From Spongiivirga sp046524175 (lineage in GTDB: Bacteria; Bacteroidota; Bacteroidia; Flavobacteriales; Flavobacteriaceae): DNA of 64,000 nt. The translations under genes were made by a program, and so were the position numbers. The stretch is taken from the NCBI RefSeq assembly GCF_046524175.1, contig NZ_JBEFZF010000001.1:62001-126000 (forward strand), read 5' to 3'. The notes beneath the pieces are model-generated. The model was not told where the DNA came from, did not search any database, and saw only the letters and a program-made list of their open reading frames with translations. Below, piece after piece: positions 17,414 to 25,170 of the stretch (positions are counted from its first letter, which is position 1; the number at the start of each line of letters is the position of its first letter).

Positions 17414-18454
17414 ATGAGCAACCTGAAAAAAATTACTGTATTAATCCTTCTGTTAGGTGTTGTAGCCGGGGGATTATTTGTGTACAATTTTTATAATGTA
17501 TTTTTTAATCCAAATACTGCCTTTAATAATGAAAAGGCCTTTTTGTTTATTCCAAGTGACGCCAGTTTTGATGATGTTGTTGAACAACTATCACCGCTTT
17601 TGAAAAATATTGAAGATTTTAAAATTACCGCCAATAAAAAGGGATATTCAATTAAAGGAGGTAAATATGCGATAGTGAAAGGGATGAACAACAATGAGAT
17701 CATTAATACCCTTCGAAGCGGTAATATGCCCGTTAAGATTTCATTTAACAATCAAGACCGACTAGAATTACTGGCTGGTCGTATTGCTGCTCAATTGGAA
17801 AAAGACAGTACAGCCTTTTTAAGTGCCTTTAAGGATCCTATCTTTCTTAAAGATAATGACTTTAACCTGGATAATGCATTGTCAATGTATATTCCTAATA
17901 GCTATGAAGTATATTGGAATTTAAGCCCTGAAGGGTTTCGTGACCGTATGTTGAAAGAATATAAGCGTTTCTGGAATGATTCACGTTTGAAAAAAGCAGC
18001 CTCATTAGGGTATACACCTAAGCAAATAACAGCTCTTGCAGCCATTGTAGATAAAGAATCTGTTAAACGTGAAGAACGCCCTCGTATAGCTGGTGTTTAC
18101 TTAAATCGTTTAAGGCGAAATATCCCTTTGCAGGCTGATCCAACCATTATTCATGCACTTAAAAAAGAGGAAAATAATTGGGATCGTGTCATAAAGCGAG
18201 TCTTAAATAAGGATCTTGAAATTGATTCTCCCTATAATACGTATAAAAACATCGGTATACCGCCTGGACCAATCAGTATGCCCGATATTTCTGCCGTTGA
18301 TGCGGTTTTAAATGCAGAAAATCACAATTATCTTTTCTTTGTTGCAGATATCGAAAGGTTTGGGTATCATATGTTTGCAGAAACACATGCACAACACGTT
18401 GCCAATGCCAATAAATATCGAAGATGGGCCACGCGAAATAAAATATTACGCTAG
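17414..18454 (+). CDS. mltG: Endolytic peptidoglycan transglycosylase MltG
   Basis: 346 residues. Residues 7-27 are a membrane anchor (ITVLILLLGVVAGGLFVYNF). The periplasmic YceG-like domain has a LysM-like first half and the catalytic region AAIVDKESVKREERPRIAGV then YLNRLRRNIPLQADPT, where the Glu of KES is the expected catalytic residue, plus SPYNTYKNIGIPPGPISMP. MltG cuts nascent glycan strands near the inner membrane and sets strand length. Its place behind dapF supports a peptidoglycan operon. Confidence 0.95.
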   Translation: MSNLKKITVLILLLGVVAGGLFVYNFYNVFFNPNTAFNNEKAFLFIPSDASFDDVVEQLSPLLKNIEDFKITANKKGYSIKGGKYAIVKGMNNNEIINTLRSGNMPVKISFNNQDRLELLAGRIAAQLEKDSTAFLSAFKDPIFLKDNDFNLDNALSMYIPNSYEVYWNLSPEGFRDRMLKEYKRFWNDSRLKKAASLGYTPKQITALAAIVDKESVKREERPRIAGVYLNRLRRNIPLQADPTIIHALKKEENNWDRVIKRVLNKDLEIDSPYNTYKNIGIPPGPISMPDISAVDAVLNAENHNYLFFVADIERFGYHMFAETHAQHVANANKYRRWATRNKILR

Positions 18455-18645
18455 GATTCATTAAAAGGAAAAACCTAATAAAAGCTAAGTAATTCACAAT
18501 GAAGTGTTAACAAATTTGTTAGTCAATGCTAAAATTATGTTATAGTTACGACTAATTTCGCAAAGCTTTACTCCCCACCAAATACATAGTGTACGTTCAT
18601 TAAATTGGACAAAAAGACCCCATTTCTTTAGGAAAGCTTTAACCA

Positions 18646-18750
18646 AGCTATCATTAGATAGCTGTATGTTTGTAGGCTGTAATTTTAGGTAGATGCGCCC
18701 CACATCTAGCCGCCATTAAGAATTAAAAAACATAATTGATTCTTAGTGGC
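18646..18750 (+). promoter_or_regulatory. Cluster of three hairpins before the lysozyme-fold gene
   Basis: Three consecutive inverted repeats: AGCTATC/GATAGCT (18646-18663, loop ATTA), TAGATG/CATCTA (18690-18708, loop CGCCCCA), and a 12-bp stem GCCATTAAGAAT/ATTCTTAGTGGC with one G-T pair (18712-18750). The last ends 29 bases before the chosen ATG. This could be a structured 5' leader of the downstream gene or, on either strand, a small RNA. No T-run follows, so it is not a simple terminator. The rest of 18455-18645 shows no gene. Confidence 0.4.
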
Positions 18751-18779
18751 AAATGGCACACCTAAAGAAATATATATTT

Positions 18780-19427
18780 ATGAGTAAATTGATTGGTAGG
18801 AAAACTATCGTTCTTTGTTTAATGATTATTGTTAGCTTGGGATTTACCCATACCAACAAAGATGTTGAGGTGCGCAAAATTATGCATCCGGACAACTTGG
18901 TAACAGGTGAATTGGAGGCAGGAGTCCCAACGGCTAGCGAGATTATTTTCCAAACTGAAAGACCCATTCCTTTTTTAAGGAAAGAGTTTAATGGTTTTAA
19001 AGAGGCACTAGCTTTTAAAGAGTCTCAAGGAAATTATTTTAGTATTAATACTTATGGTTATATGGGAAAATACCAGTTTGGTACTAGTACCCTTCATTTA
19101 ATTGGAGTTTATAACCCGAATAGTTTTTTAAAAAACCCAGCATTGCAAGAAAAGGCTTTTTTGGCCTATACGTCACGTAATAAATGGGTGCTACGAAGAG
19201 ATATTAATCGATTTGTAGGTAAACGTTTTAATGGAATTAAAATCACAGAATCAGGTATTTTGGCTGCCGCACATCTAGCGGGTCCTGGACATGTGAAAAA
19301 GTACTTACGTAGCGGAGGTAAGTTTCAGTTTGCTGATGCGTATGGTACTACTATTAAAGATTATATGAAAAAGTTCTCCGGATATGATTTATCAGCGATT
19401 CCGGCTAACAAAAAGGCTAAAGCTTAA
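18780..19427 (+). CDS. Exported lysozyme-fold (transglycosylase-like) protein
   Basis: Starting at ATG 18780 (MSKLIGRKTIVLCLMIIVSLGF) it has a clean signal peptide and 215 residues. An upstream in-frame ATG at 18753 would add nine residues. The mature part resembles the lytic-transglycosylase/lysozyme fold: the Glu of EALAFKESQGNYFSINTYGYMGKYQF is placed like a catalytic acid, followed by GILAAAHLAGPGHVKKYLRSG. Flavobacterial relatives are often named peptidoglycan-binding LysM proteins, although no LysM repeat is visible here. Probable role: peptidoglycan remodelling. Activity is inferred. Confidence 0.75.
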   Translation: MSKLIGRKTIVLCLMIIVSLGFTHTNKDVEVRKIMHPDNLVTGELEAGVPTASEIIFQTERPIPFLRKEFNGFKEALAFKESQGNYFSINTYGYMGKYQFGTSTLHLIGVYNPNSFLKNPALQEKAFLAYTSRNKWVLRRDINRFVGKRFNGIKITESGILAAAHLAGPGHVKKYLRSGGKFQFADAYGTTIKDYMKKFSGYDLSAIPANKKAKA

Positions 19428-19453
19428 TAGTGATCTTTAAAAACTTAATTGGT

Positions 19454-19487
19454 AATACGGTAACTCGATAGTTACCGTATTTTTTTT
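19454..19487 (+). terminator. Intrinsic terminator
   Basis: AATACGGTAACT and AGTTACCGTATT form a near-perfect stem around CGAT, followed by eight Ts. It ends the lysozyme-fold gene transcript. Confidence 0.9.
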
Positions 19488-19584
19488 GGATTAATTTAAA
19501 CAGAAAATCCTAGAAAGCATTAGTTCGAGTAAGCTACAGTAAGGGCTGATGGCTTAAGGTTCCAATGTAACTGCGTGAAAACAA

Positions 19585-19612
19585 AAAAGCCGAACACACA
19601 GTGTTCGACTTT
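19585..19612 (-). terminator. Terminator left over from the target tRNA gene
   Basis: On the minus strand the stem AGTCGAACAC/GTGTTCGGCT is followed by TTTTTTGTTTT, a standard intrinsic terminator. It sits just downstream (minus strand) of the tRNA 3'-end fragment at 19616-19640, exactly where a tRNA gene's terminator would be, although the rest of the tRNA is absent. Confidence 0.75.
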
Positions 19613-19615
19613 TGT

Positions 19616-19640
19616 TGGTCGGGGTGGCAGGATGACAACC
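19616..19640 (-). other. tRNA-Pro 3'-end fragment: ICE attachment site (left end)
   Basis: On the minus strand the segment reads GGTTGTC then ATCCTGCCACCCCGACCA. This is the second half of a tRNA T arm, a CACCCCG acceptor strand, discriminator A and CCA. The C1-G72 pair implied by ...CCCCGACCA is typical of tRNA-Pro. No D arm or anticodon arm follows (the T-arm loop is already altered), so it is not a functional tRNA gene. Tyrosine-recombinase ICEs commonly integrate in tRNA 3' ends and duplicate them. This is therefore the likely att core, with chromosome to the left and element to the right. Confidence 0.65.
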
Positions 19641-19838
19641 TTTCCACCTAATTCCTTCAAAAACCGAACCTTATGGGATTTCTAAAAATCTTGTTCCCGA
19701 ATTGTTCCCGATTTCTTTGATTTAACTTGTATTAAATTCTAGGCAAAGATATACAAACCAAAAATGCAAAACAACTTAAACCCTAATAAATTAGCGGGAT
19801 TTCAGAGGTTTTTAATACCCTGAAAATGTGGCAAGTAA
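19641..19838. other. ICE left terminal non-coding region
   Basis: No gene seen between the att fragment and rteC. It holds a tandem pair of TTGTTCCCGA (19691-19700 and 19702-19711), possible arm-type sites for the recombinase, and an outward-facing promoter (19744-19774). Confidence 0.5.
19744..19774 (-). promoter_or_regulatory. Outward-facing promoter near the ICE left end
   Basis: On the minus strand TTG (19774-19772), a 20-base spacer and TATCTTTG (19751-19744) fit the Bacteroidota consensus. It fires toward the attachment site, with no gene before the chromosome boundary. In the excised circle it would read across attP into the other end of the element. Confidence 0.5.
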
Positions 19839-20669
19839 TCAAATATCCTCCTTATCCATTCGGAACAATAAACTAGCAGATAGCTCATCCAAAAACTTGG
19901 TGCGGCTCTTTTTTCTCGCTTTTATTTCGGAGTAGGTCTTATAGAAATCCTTCAAATCAAAATCAAAGATTTCTTGAAATCGGGTAACGATTTCTTTCAA
20001 CTCAATGTTTCCATTGTTGATGGACCTTGTATGATTAAGTGCATAGATAAGTTCGACCAATGCCGCTTTGGAGGAAGTCCATTGAAACCCCTTCAAAACG
20101 TTTTTGACTTTTGTACCATTGCGCCTATTCAGGTTCTTCAATCGTTCTTCCAAGTACTTAATCAATCTTTTGTTTGCCAACAGCTTGCCCAGAAGTAAAT
20201 CGTGGGAGGTACTAAAATCAGGGTCACGATAGTAGTATTTTGAAGTCGTGACATTGAACTTATTGAAATACGCCCTAGTAAAATAGCGGTCGTCCAGATA
20301 CATTCTCCCCTGCTCTATGTACTGGTTAAAGTCCATATTGACCGTAAAGAACCTATTGAGCTTGTTTATCTTCTTGACAACAGCCTGCTTTTGAACGGTC
20401 TTATTTCCCTTGGGGAACTGCGCTTCAAACGACCTTAAATCGGAGAAGTAAATTAAATTGGATAAGGGGACTTGCTTGGTCTCTTTAAAAAACTCTATCT
20501 CCAAACTCGGGTCTTTACAACCGTTGGCAAGCACCATTTTTTTGAATTTGGACAATAGGTTTCTACATAGCACGATGGATAGGTCGGCTTGTTTGATAAT
20601 GTCCAATGTCGTTGAATGAATGCTTTCCAGTTCATTCAATAATTCTTGAGCTAGTATTTTCTTTTCCAT
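19839..20669 (-). CDS. rteC: RteC-like regulator of the conjugative element
   Basis: 276 residues matching the RteC family of CTnDOT-type elements. Visible family features are the central SNLIYFSDLRSFEAQFPKG, YYRDPDFSTSHDLLLGKLLA, and the C-terminal winged-helix-like region WTSSKAALVELIYALNHTR then SINNGNIELKEIVTRFQEIF. In CTnDOT, RteC activates the excision operon. Here it lies next to the att end and just downstream of the mob genes, an expected place for a regulator of excision or transfer. RteA/RteB two-component partners are not seen in this window, so its control may differ from CTnDOT. Confidence 0.88.
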   Translation of the reverse strand: MEKKILAQELLNELESIHSTTLDIIKQADLSIVLCRNLLSKFKKMVLANGCKDPSLEIEFFKETKQVPLSNLIYFSDLRSFEAQFPKGNKTVQKQAVVKKINKLNRFFTVNMDFNQYIEQGRMYLDDRYFTRAYFNKFNVTTSKYYYRDPDFSTSHDLLLGKLLANKRLIKYLEERLKNLNRRNGTKVKNVLKGFQWTSSKAALVELIYALNHTRSINNGNIELKEIVTRFQEIFDFDLKDFYKTYSEIKARKKSRTKFLDELSASLLFRMDKEDI

Positions 20670-20819
20670 ACATCCCCATTTTGTATAAATTGAATGGCTT
20701 ATTTATGTAGGGAGGTTGTTTACTTCTATGCATCTTATAACCAATTCATTGAATTCTTTTTTTAAGAATTTACATCAAGAATTGTGCCTTTATACCAATG
20801 TTACAAGTACCTACGCCGT

Positions 20820-22403
20820 TTAGGAATCAAATATGGACTGTGCTTCCCGATGGATTTTATCAAAGTTTGCCTTTAATTCCTGTTCGGTGATTTCGATGGG
20901 TTCTGGAAGTTTTCTTTCAATGACGGGCATTTTAAACTGTACTTTTTTATCCTTTCCATCAAAGAATACGACGAACTCTCCTTGCTGTAAGCCATAAAAA
21001 GCATCGGCACGTCTTTTGGCGACCTCCTTTTCACCTTGCGTAATTCTGGTATCAAAATTTAGGGAATGGCCTTTACTGATACTTCTGGTCTCTTTTTTGA
21101 CAATCTCAAAGAAACGTTCGTAATATTTAGCGGTATCAGGGTCGTTTGCCTTACCGAAAAATTGATAGGAAAGATTGCTCAAAATGGCTTTGCTCGCCTT
21201 ATCGCCATACATCATATCATTCTGTATCTTATCCTGAAGCACATAAATGGTCATTATATCATAGCTCCTTAAGGTGGCTGGGATTCGGTGCATATTCAAT
21301 AGTCTTAGCGTCGCTGCCTCTTCCATCAACAGAAAGGAAGAAAGTCGATTACGTTCGCTCATTTGCTTCGTAATCGAATGTATGATGGTGGCAATCACGG
21401 GTGACAAAGAAGTTTCCTTTTTAGGATTGTTGACCACTGAAATTATAGAGGGGTTATCGGTATGATTCACCCCTAATGGCACTTCATCTGCTGACAATAC
21501 CATAAATATCTTTTGTGTACTTATCTTCTTAAAGGCATTGGCCAATGTGCTACGCACGCCTGCCGTCTGTCGGTCGGAATCCACCCCAGAGATAAAGGCA
21601 TCCGCCATTGCTTTAGCCGTCACATTGGCACTTAGAAAATCCACCAGTTCTTCTGTGGTCAGATGCTGGTACAGGGCAATCATATGGGGTATGGTGCAAT
21701 AATCGGGATAGTTCTCCTTCAATCGCCAAATCATACCCCCAATCAATCCTTCCACGGCATCATTGAAAAATTTTGATGTTCCCGTACTTCCCGATTCTTT
21801 TAGCTCCAACAGGTTTTCCAGAAGGACACGTGAGATTTCGTGGACACTTTCTTCATCGGGAATATAATGCGGTGATATAGGGTTCACCTTGTTATATATC
21901 GGGTCAAAAGAAATGATATAAAACTGTCTATCCGTTTGTGTAAAGATGGGATAGGCCATTTCAGTGATTTCAAAATTCTTGTAGTCGTGCATTATCCCAC
22001 AAAACCCAAACCTGCTCAAATGGTCAAACAGATTGTACACCACACTTTCCGTTTTTCCACTGCCTGCCGAACCAATTATGGATATACCTCGACGGATGTT
22101 ATCCAACTTCAAACGATACCCTTTTGTATCTAAGATGACCCTGTACTTTTTATTGGTATTGCTTTTCGTTTCTTCCTTGGCCACAAAAACAAACAATAGA
22201 ATGGCTGCGAACAAAAGTGGCAATCCTCCATATAAAATGAGTTTTAAAAATGGATGGAAGGGAATATTGGTTTTGACTAATACCCCAACCATTACCAAAA
22301 GCACCACTACGATATAGAATCCTTTTCTAAGGAATCGGATAAGAAGAAATTCCAGCACCAAAGCTGAAACCAAAATCGTAATAAAGAGACCTACATTTTC
22401 CAT
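20820..22403 (-). CDS. mobC: Type IV coupling protein MobC (TraD/VirD4-like ATPase)
   Basis: 527 residues from the ATG at 22403 (MENVGLFITILVSALVLEF). A GTG 24 bases upstream overlaps mobB and is an alternative start. Residues 1-85 hold three membrane helices. The cytoplasmic ATPase has Walker A GSAGSGKTESVVYNLFDHL and a Walker-B-like SSFLLMEEAATLRLLNM, plus QDKIQNDMMYG. Coupling proteins bring the relaxase-DNA complex to the mating channel. The order accessory-relaxase-coupling protein on one strand is the mobA-mobB-mobC layout of CTnDOT-like ICEs. Confidence 0.92.
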   Translation of the reverse strand: MENVGLFITILVSALVLEFLLIRFLRKGFYIVVVLLVMVGVLVKTNIPFHPFLKLILYGGLPLLFAAILLFVFVAKEETKSNTNKKYRVILDTKGYRLKLDNIRRGISIIGSAGSGKTESVVYNLFDHLSRFGFCGIMHDYKNFEITEMAYPIFTQTDRQFYIISFDPIYNKVNPISPHYIPDEESVHEISRVLLENLLELKESGSTGTSKFFNDAVEGLIGGMIWRLKENYPDYCTIPHMIALYQHLTTEELVDFLSANVTAKAMADAFISGVDSDRQTAGVRSTLANAFKKISTQKIFMVLSADEVPLGVNHTDNPSIISVVNNPKKETSLSPVIATIIHSITKQMSERNRLSSFLLMEEAATLRLLNMHRIPATLRSYDIMTIYVLQDKIQNDMMYGDKASKAILSNLSYQFFGKANDPDTAKYYERFFEIVKKETRSISKGHSLNFDTRITQGEKEVAKRRADAFYGLQQGEFVVFFDGKDKKVQFKMPVIERKLPEPIEITEQELKANFDKIHREAQSIFDS

Positions 22404-22419
22404 AATACTTGTTCTTATG

Positions 22420-23499
22420 TTACACACCTATCGAGCCTGATTGAATGGCCCTATCCAATCCTTTTTTGAGTTTGTTGAATGCTTTGATGGCGAGTTGCAC
22501 TTTATTGGTGGGAATGCTCGGGACGTTCAGCCCAGCCTTGTGCAACATTGTATAGAAAGCAGATTTTTTGCTTGTCGGTATTCCAATCTTATGCAGAGTC
22601 TTTATCGCCAATTCCCGCTCGTTGGTTGGCAATTGAGCAACAATCGCAAAAAACTTTACAGGGTCTTTTCTAAACAGATTTTTGCTGCTGTACCTATCAA
22701 TAAAGTTCCTGTCAAACTGAAAAGTTTGGTCAAATCTTTTCTCTGCTGCATCAAAAAATTTTGTCTTATTAAAACCCTGTTTGACCTCCTTTCCATTTAA
22801 AATCGTGGTGTTTTCCTTATGCTGTGTATCTGGGGAAAGGCTATAGCTATTGGTAACATCTTTTCGACTTACGATGATATGGATATGCGTCTGCATTCCT
22901 TCTTTTTTCATTCCTTCGGTCAAGATTTTACCCTCAACTTTATAGGGAGCCTCCGCAATCAGTCTATCAATTTCACGCTGTGTTTTTCTGGCACTTCCCT
23001 TTAGTTCTCCCCTATTAATTTTGGCAAGGTCGTTCTTAAGTTTTGCAATTCTTTTTCGATAAGGTTCATTGGCTTTCACCTTTTTTTCGAAGCCCCTATA
23101 CGTCCGTTCGTGTTCTATTTTTGCATAGTACTTTATGTCATCAACGGTAACTATTCTGTCCCGATAAAAAGAAGCTGCATAGTCCTTCATCAATTCCCTG
23201 GTATACTTGCGAAGCAACGCAGGGTCGTTATTGATGTGTTTGAGTTCCTTGGCACTTGGACTCACCACTATGGAATAAAACTTTGGGTCTCGTTTTTTCA
23301 ATTTTTTGGTGTTCCCATCAATCTCGGAAATGACGGTTTCGGGACTGATTTGATTGTTGTTCTGGTCAAAAAAATGTTCCTGTAACTCTGGATGTTTTCC
23401 TTCGTTTTCCTTTTCCAAATAGTTCACATAATCGGTTACACTACTGTTATAGGTCTCGAAGTTTTCTCCAATCTTTTGAGGTGTGATATTGATGTGCAT
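22420..23499 (-). CDS. mobB: MobB-type relaxase
   Basis: 359 residues. The relaxase nicks at oriT and stays bound to the transferred strand. The metal-coordinating histidine motif is visible as GMQTHIHIIVSRKDVTN (about residue 210), followed by NGKEVKQGFNKTKFFDAAEK, a sequence typical of Bacteroidota MobB relaxases. The N-terminal part is rich in Tyr residues (FETYNSSVTDYVNYLEKE), of which one would be the nicking tyrosine. Which one is uncertain. It starts at the last base of the upstream BfmA/BtgA gene, showing tight translational coupling, and its end lies 16 bases before the mobC ATG. Confidence 0.9.
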   Translation of the reverse strand: MHINITPQKIGENFETYNSSVTDYVNYLEKENEGKHPELQEHFFDQNNNQISPETVISEIDGNTKKLKKRDPKFYSIVVSPSAKELKHINNDPALLRKYTRELMKDYAASFYRDRIVTVDDIKYYAKIEHERTYRGFEKKVKANEPYRKRIAKLKNDLAKINRGELKGSARKTQREIDRLIAEAPYKVEGKILTEGMKKEGMQTHIHIIVSRKDVTNSYSLSPDTQHKENTTILNGKEVKQGFNKTKFFDAAEKRFDQTFQFDRNFIDRYSSKNLFRKDPVKFFAIVAQLPTNERELAIKTLHKIGIPTSKKSAFYTMLHKAGLNVPSIPTNKVQLAIKAFNKLKKGLDRAIQSGSIGV

Positions 23500-24062
23500 T
23501 ACGTATTGCTTTTTAATGTTCTCTTGAACTTTTCCAGCTCTGATTTGGAGATGTTCAGCCTTAAATATTCTTTCCCAAAACTGCCTTTTACCAACTCCAC
23601 ATTGCCCAAAATATGTCCATAGTCCCTGGTTAGATTTTGCATCTTTTCGGACAGTCTTTCGTATCGGATTTTGGGCACTGTGATTTCAATCTCAGCAACC
23701 AAATCCTTTTCTTTTTCCACTCGTTTCCTTTCTTTTCTTACAGGCTTTTTGTCCTTTATATTCTCACCAAAAAGGGAAAGCAGCATTGCATTATTGGGCT
23801 TGGTCTGGTTGATTTCGATGTCCCTTATTATGGCAATGGTGGCCTCATTCCGTTTGATGGAGGTATCGGTACGCGCTCGGTTTTTAAGTATTTCCTGAAT
23901 GATACTTTTGGCGAACTTCTGTGATGGATTCAGCCCGTGCCACTCAAAAAAATCCATAATGGATTCCAAACACTCTGAATAGGATTTCGCCATTTTCTTG
24001 GAGAATGCCCTAAACCTTTTCACGGTGCTTTCCTTAAAGCGTATCGATTTGAATCCGTCCAT
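23499..24062 (-). CDS. BfmA/BtgA family mobilisation protein
   Basis: 187 residues from the ATG at 24062 (MDGFKSIRFKESTVKRF). A GTG six bases earlier is also open. The N-terminal SIRFKESTVKRFRAFSKKMAK and the C-terminal region around KIRYERLSEKMQNLTRDYGH match the BfmA/BtgA accessory proteins of Bacteroides mobilisable elements. These bind oriT and help the relaxase. It is the first gene of the mob operon, next to the structured non-coding region 24069-24428 that probably contains oriT. It corresponds in place and role to MobA of CTnDOT. Confidence 0.85.
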   Translation of the reverse strand: MDGFKSIRFKESTVKRFRAFSKKMAKSYSECLESIMDFFEWHGLNPSQKFAKSIIQEILKNRARTDTSIKRNEATIAIIRDIEINQTKPNNAMLLSLFGENIKDKKPVRKERKRVEKEKDLVAEIEITVPKIRYERLSEKMQNLTRDYGHILGNVELVKGSFGKEYLRLNISKSELEKFKRTLKSNT

Positions 24063-24068
24063 TGTCAC

Positions 24069-24428
24069 AATATTTTTTCCTGTTTATGGGGCTTTCCATT
24101 TGATTTGTCACAATCCTTCAATCTTCCAATATTGAAGAAATCTTCATCAACACTTGTGTTTATGGGCCTTTGCGTAGCAAATCAAACTCATAGCGTCGCT
24201 TTAGCGCGCTACCCTCTTGCTATTCCTTTTCGCCCGCACACGGACGAAAAACAATACAAATACCAAGGTATTCGCTGGCTCTTGGTTTGATGCGAAAAGG
24301 ATTGGTTTTAAGAAAGTTGAACAAGGGATTTTAGCGTATTCTTAGGGGATGTTTCTTTTTGTTGAATATGCATCAAAGAAAAAAGGACAGTCGTAAAACT
24401 GCCCTTTCAAATTGTCCATCTATATGGT
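24069..24428. other. Candidate origin of transfer (oriT) region
   Basis: A 360-base gap between the mob operon and the RadC-side genes, densely packed with inverted repeats: CTTCAAT/ATTGAAG (24116-24137), AACAC/GTGTT (24149-24160), TCCTTTTCGC/GCGAAAAGGA (24224-24233 with 24292-24301), enclosing ACCAAG/CTTGGT (24262-24286), and ATCAAAC/GTTTGAT (24181-24187 with 24285-24291). It is locally more GC-rich than the surroundings (around 24190-24250). Position directly upstream of mobA-like, relaxase and coupling genes is where oriT is found in such elements. The nick site is not identifiable by eye. Confidence 0.5.
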
Positions 24429-24626
24429 TTAAATATTGAATACGTAATCATAGGAATATAGATTACGTTGTGCTTCCTGTTCTAAAAGCGATTGGTAACT
24501 GATGTTATTTCTTTTAGCAAATCGCTTTAACTCCGAACCGTATTTGTTTTCAATATCGGACTTTGATACCGAAAGCAAATACTCTTGTGTATCGCTATCT
24601 AAATTTGTGAAGTTTAAATAAATCAT
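24429..24626 (-). CDS. Small conserved-looking ICE protein of unknown function
   Basis: 65 residues from the ATG at 24626 (MIYLNFTNLDSDTQEYLLSV). An upstream start inside the radC-like gene is possible but would overlap it. The sequence is acidic and helical, with SKSDIENKYGSELKRFAKRN, then NISYQSLLEQEAQRNLYSYDYVFNI. It has no membrane segment or known motif. It starts 10 bases after the end of the JAB-domain gene and is probably cotranscribed with it. No function can be assigned. Confidence 0.6.
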   Translation of the reverse strand: MIYLNFTNLDSDTQEYLLSVSKSDIENKYGSELKRFAKRNNISYQSLLEQEAQRNLYSYDYVFNI

Positions 24627-24636
24627 AACCCAAATT

Positions 24637-25086
24637 TTAAAGCAATCCTTCATCAGCAAAACTGAAATACTCCGCATTGGGCGTTATGATAATATGGTCT
24701 AAAACCACGATGTCAAAAAAGGCTGTGGCAGCTTTTATCTTCTTTGTAAGGCTCTTATCAGATGCGCTTGGGACAAGTGTCCCGCTCGGGTGGTTATGGG
24801 TCAAAATAATCCCTACCGCAAGGCTTTTTAAAATCACCGCCAGTAGTAATCGTAAGTCCACGGGCGTACCTGTAATGCCCCCTTTTGAAAGTTCAAATAC
24901 GCCCTTGACCTTGTTGCCATTATTTAGCAATAGTACCTTAAAACTTTCGTGGGCTGCAATGGTATCTTTATCCCAATAGTCATATATAAATGTCGCTGCG
25001 CTTTGCGACCCTTTTATCTTTATCCATTTATCGGATTTTATCCTGTCTTTGTAACTAATCTTTATTTCGTTAACTTGCTCTCTCAT
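24637..25086 (-). CDS. RadC-like JAB domain protein
   Basis: 149 residues, a short RadC/JAB1 metallo-domain without the N-terminal helix-hairpin-helix part of chromosomal RadC. The zinc-binding JAMM motif is intact: ILTHNHPSGTLVPSASDKSL. Upstream are AAHESFKVLLLNNGNKV and GGITGTPVDLRLLLAVILKSL, and downstream FFDIVVLDHIIITPNAEYFS. Such short copies are standard on Bacteroidota conjugative elements and often sit next to ssb or anti-restriction genes. The biochemical role is not established. Confidence 0.9.
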   Translation of the reverse strand: MREQVNEIKISYKDRIKSDKWIKIKGSQSAATFIYDYWDKDTIAAHESFKVLLLNNGNKVKGVFELSKGGITGTPVDLRLLLAVILKSLAVGIILTHNHPSGTLVPSASDKSLTKKIKAATAFFDIVVLDHIIITPNAEYFSFADEGLL

Positions 25087-25113
25087 TGTTATCTATATTA
25101 CGTTAATAATGAA

Positions 25114-25148
25114 AAAGAGGGCGTTACTTTTGCGGGTGCGCCCTCTTT
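25114..25148 (-). terminator. Intrinsic terminator downstream of ssb
   Basis: AAAGAGGGCG (25114-25123) pairs with CGCCCTCTTT (25139-25148). The minus-strand continuation is T-rich. It separates ssb from the JAB-domain gene. Confidence 0.8.
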
Positions 25149-25170
25149 ACTTTTTTAAAAACTATCGCAT

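Noticed and set aside
19616..19640. A functional tRNA gene
   Set aside because: Only the 3' acceptor and part of the T arm can be recognised. The anticodon and D arms are missing, so it is annotated as an attachment fragment.
24105..24290. 61-codon plus-strand frame in the oriT region
   Set aside because: Its sequence is produced by the inverted repeats of the region and has no protein-like conservation pattern. The region is better explained as oriT.
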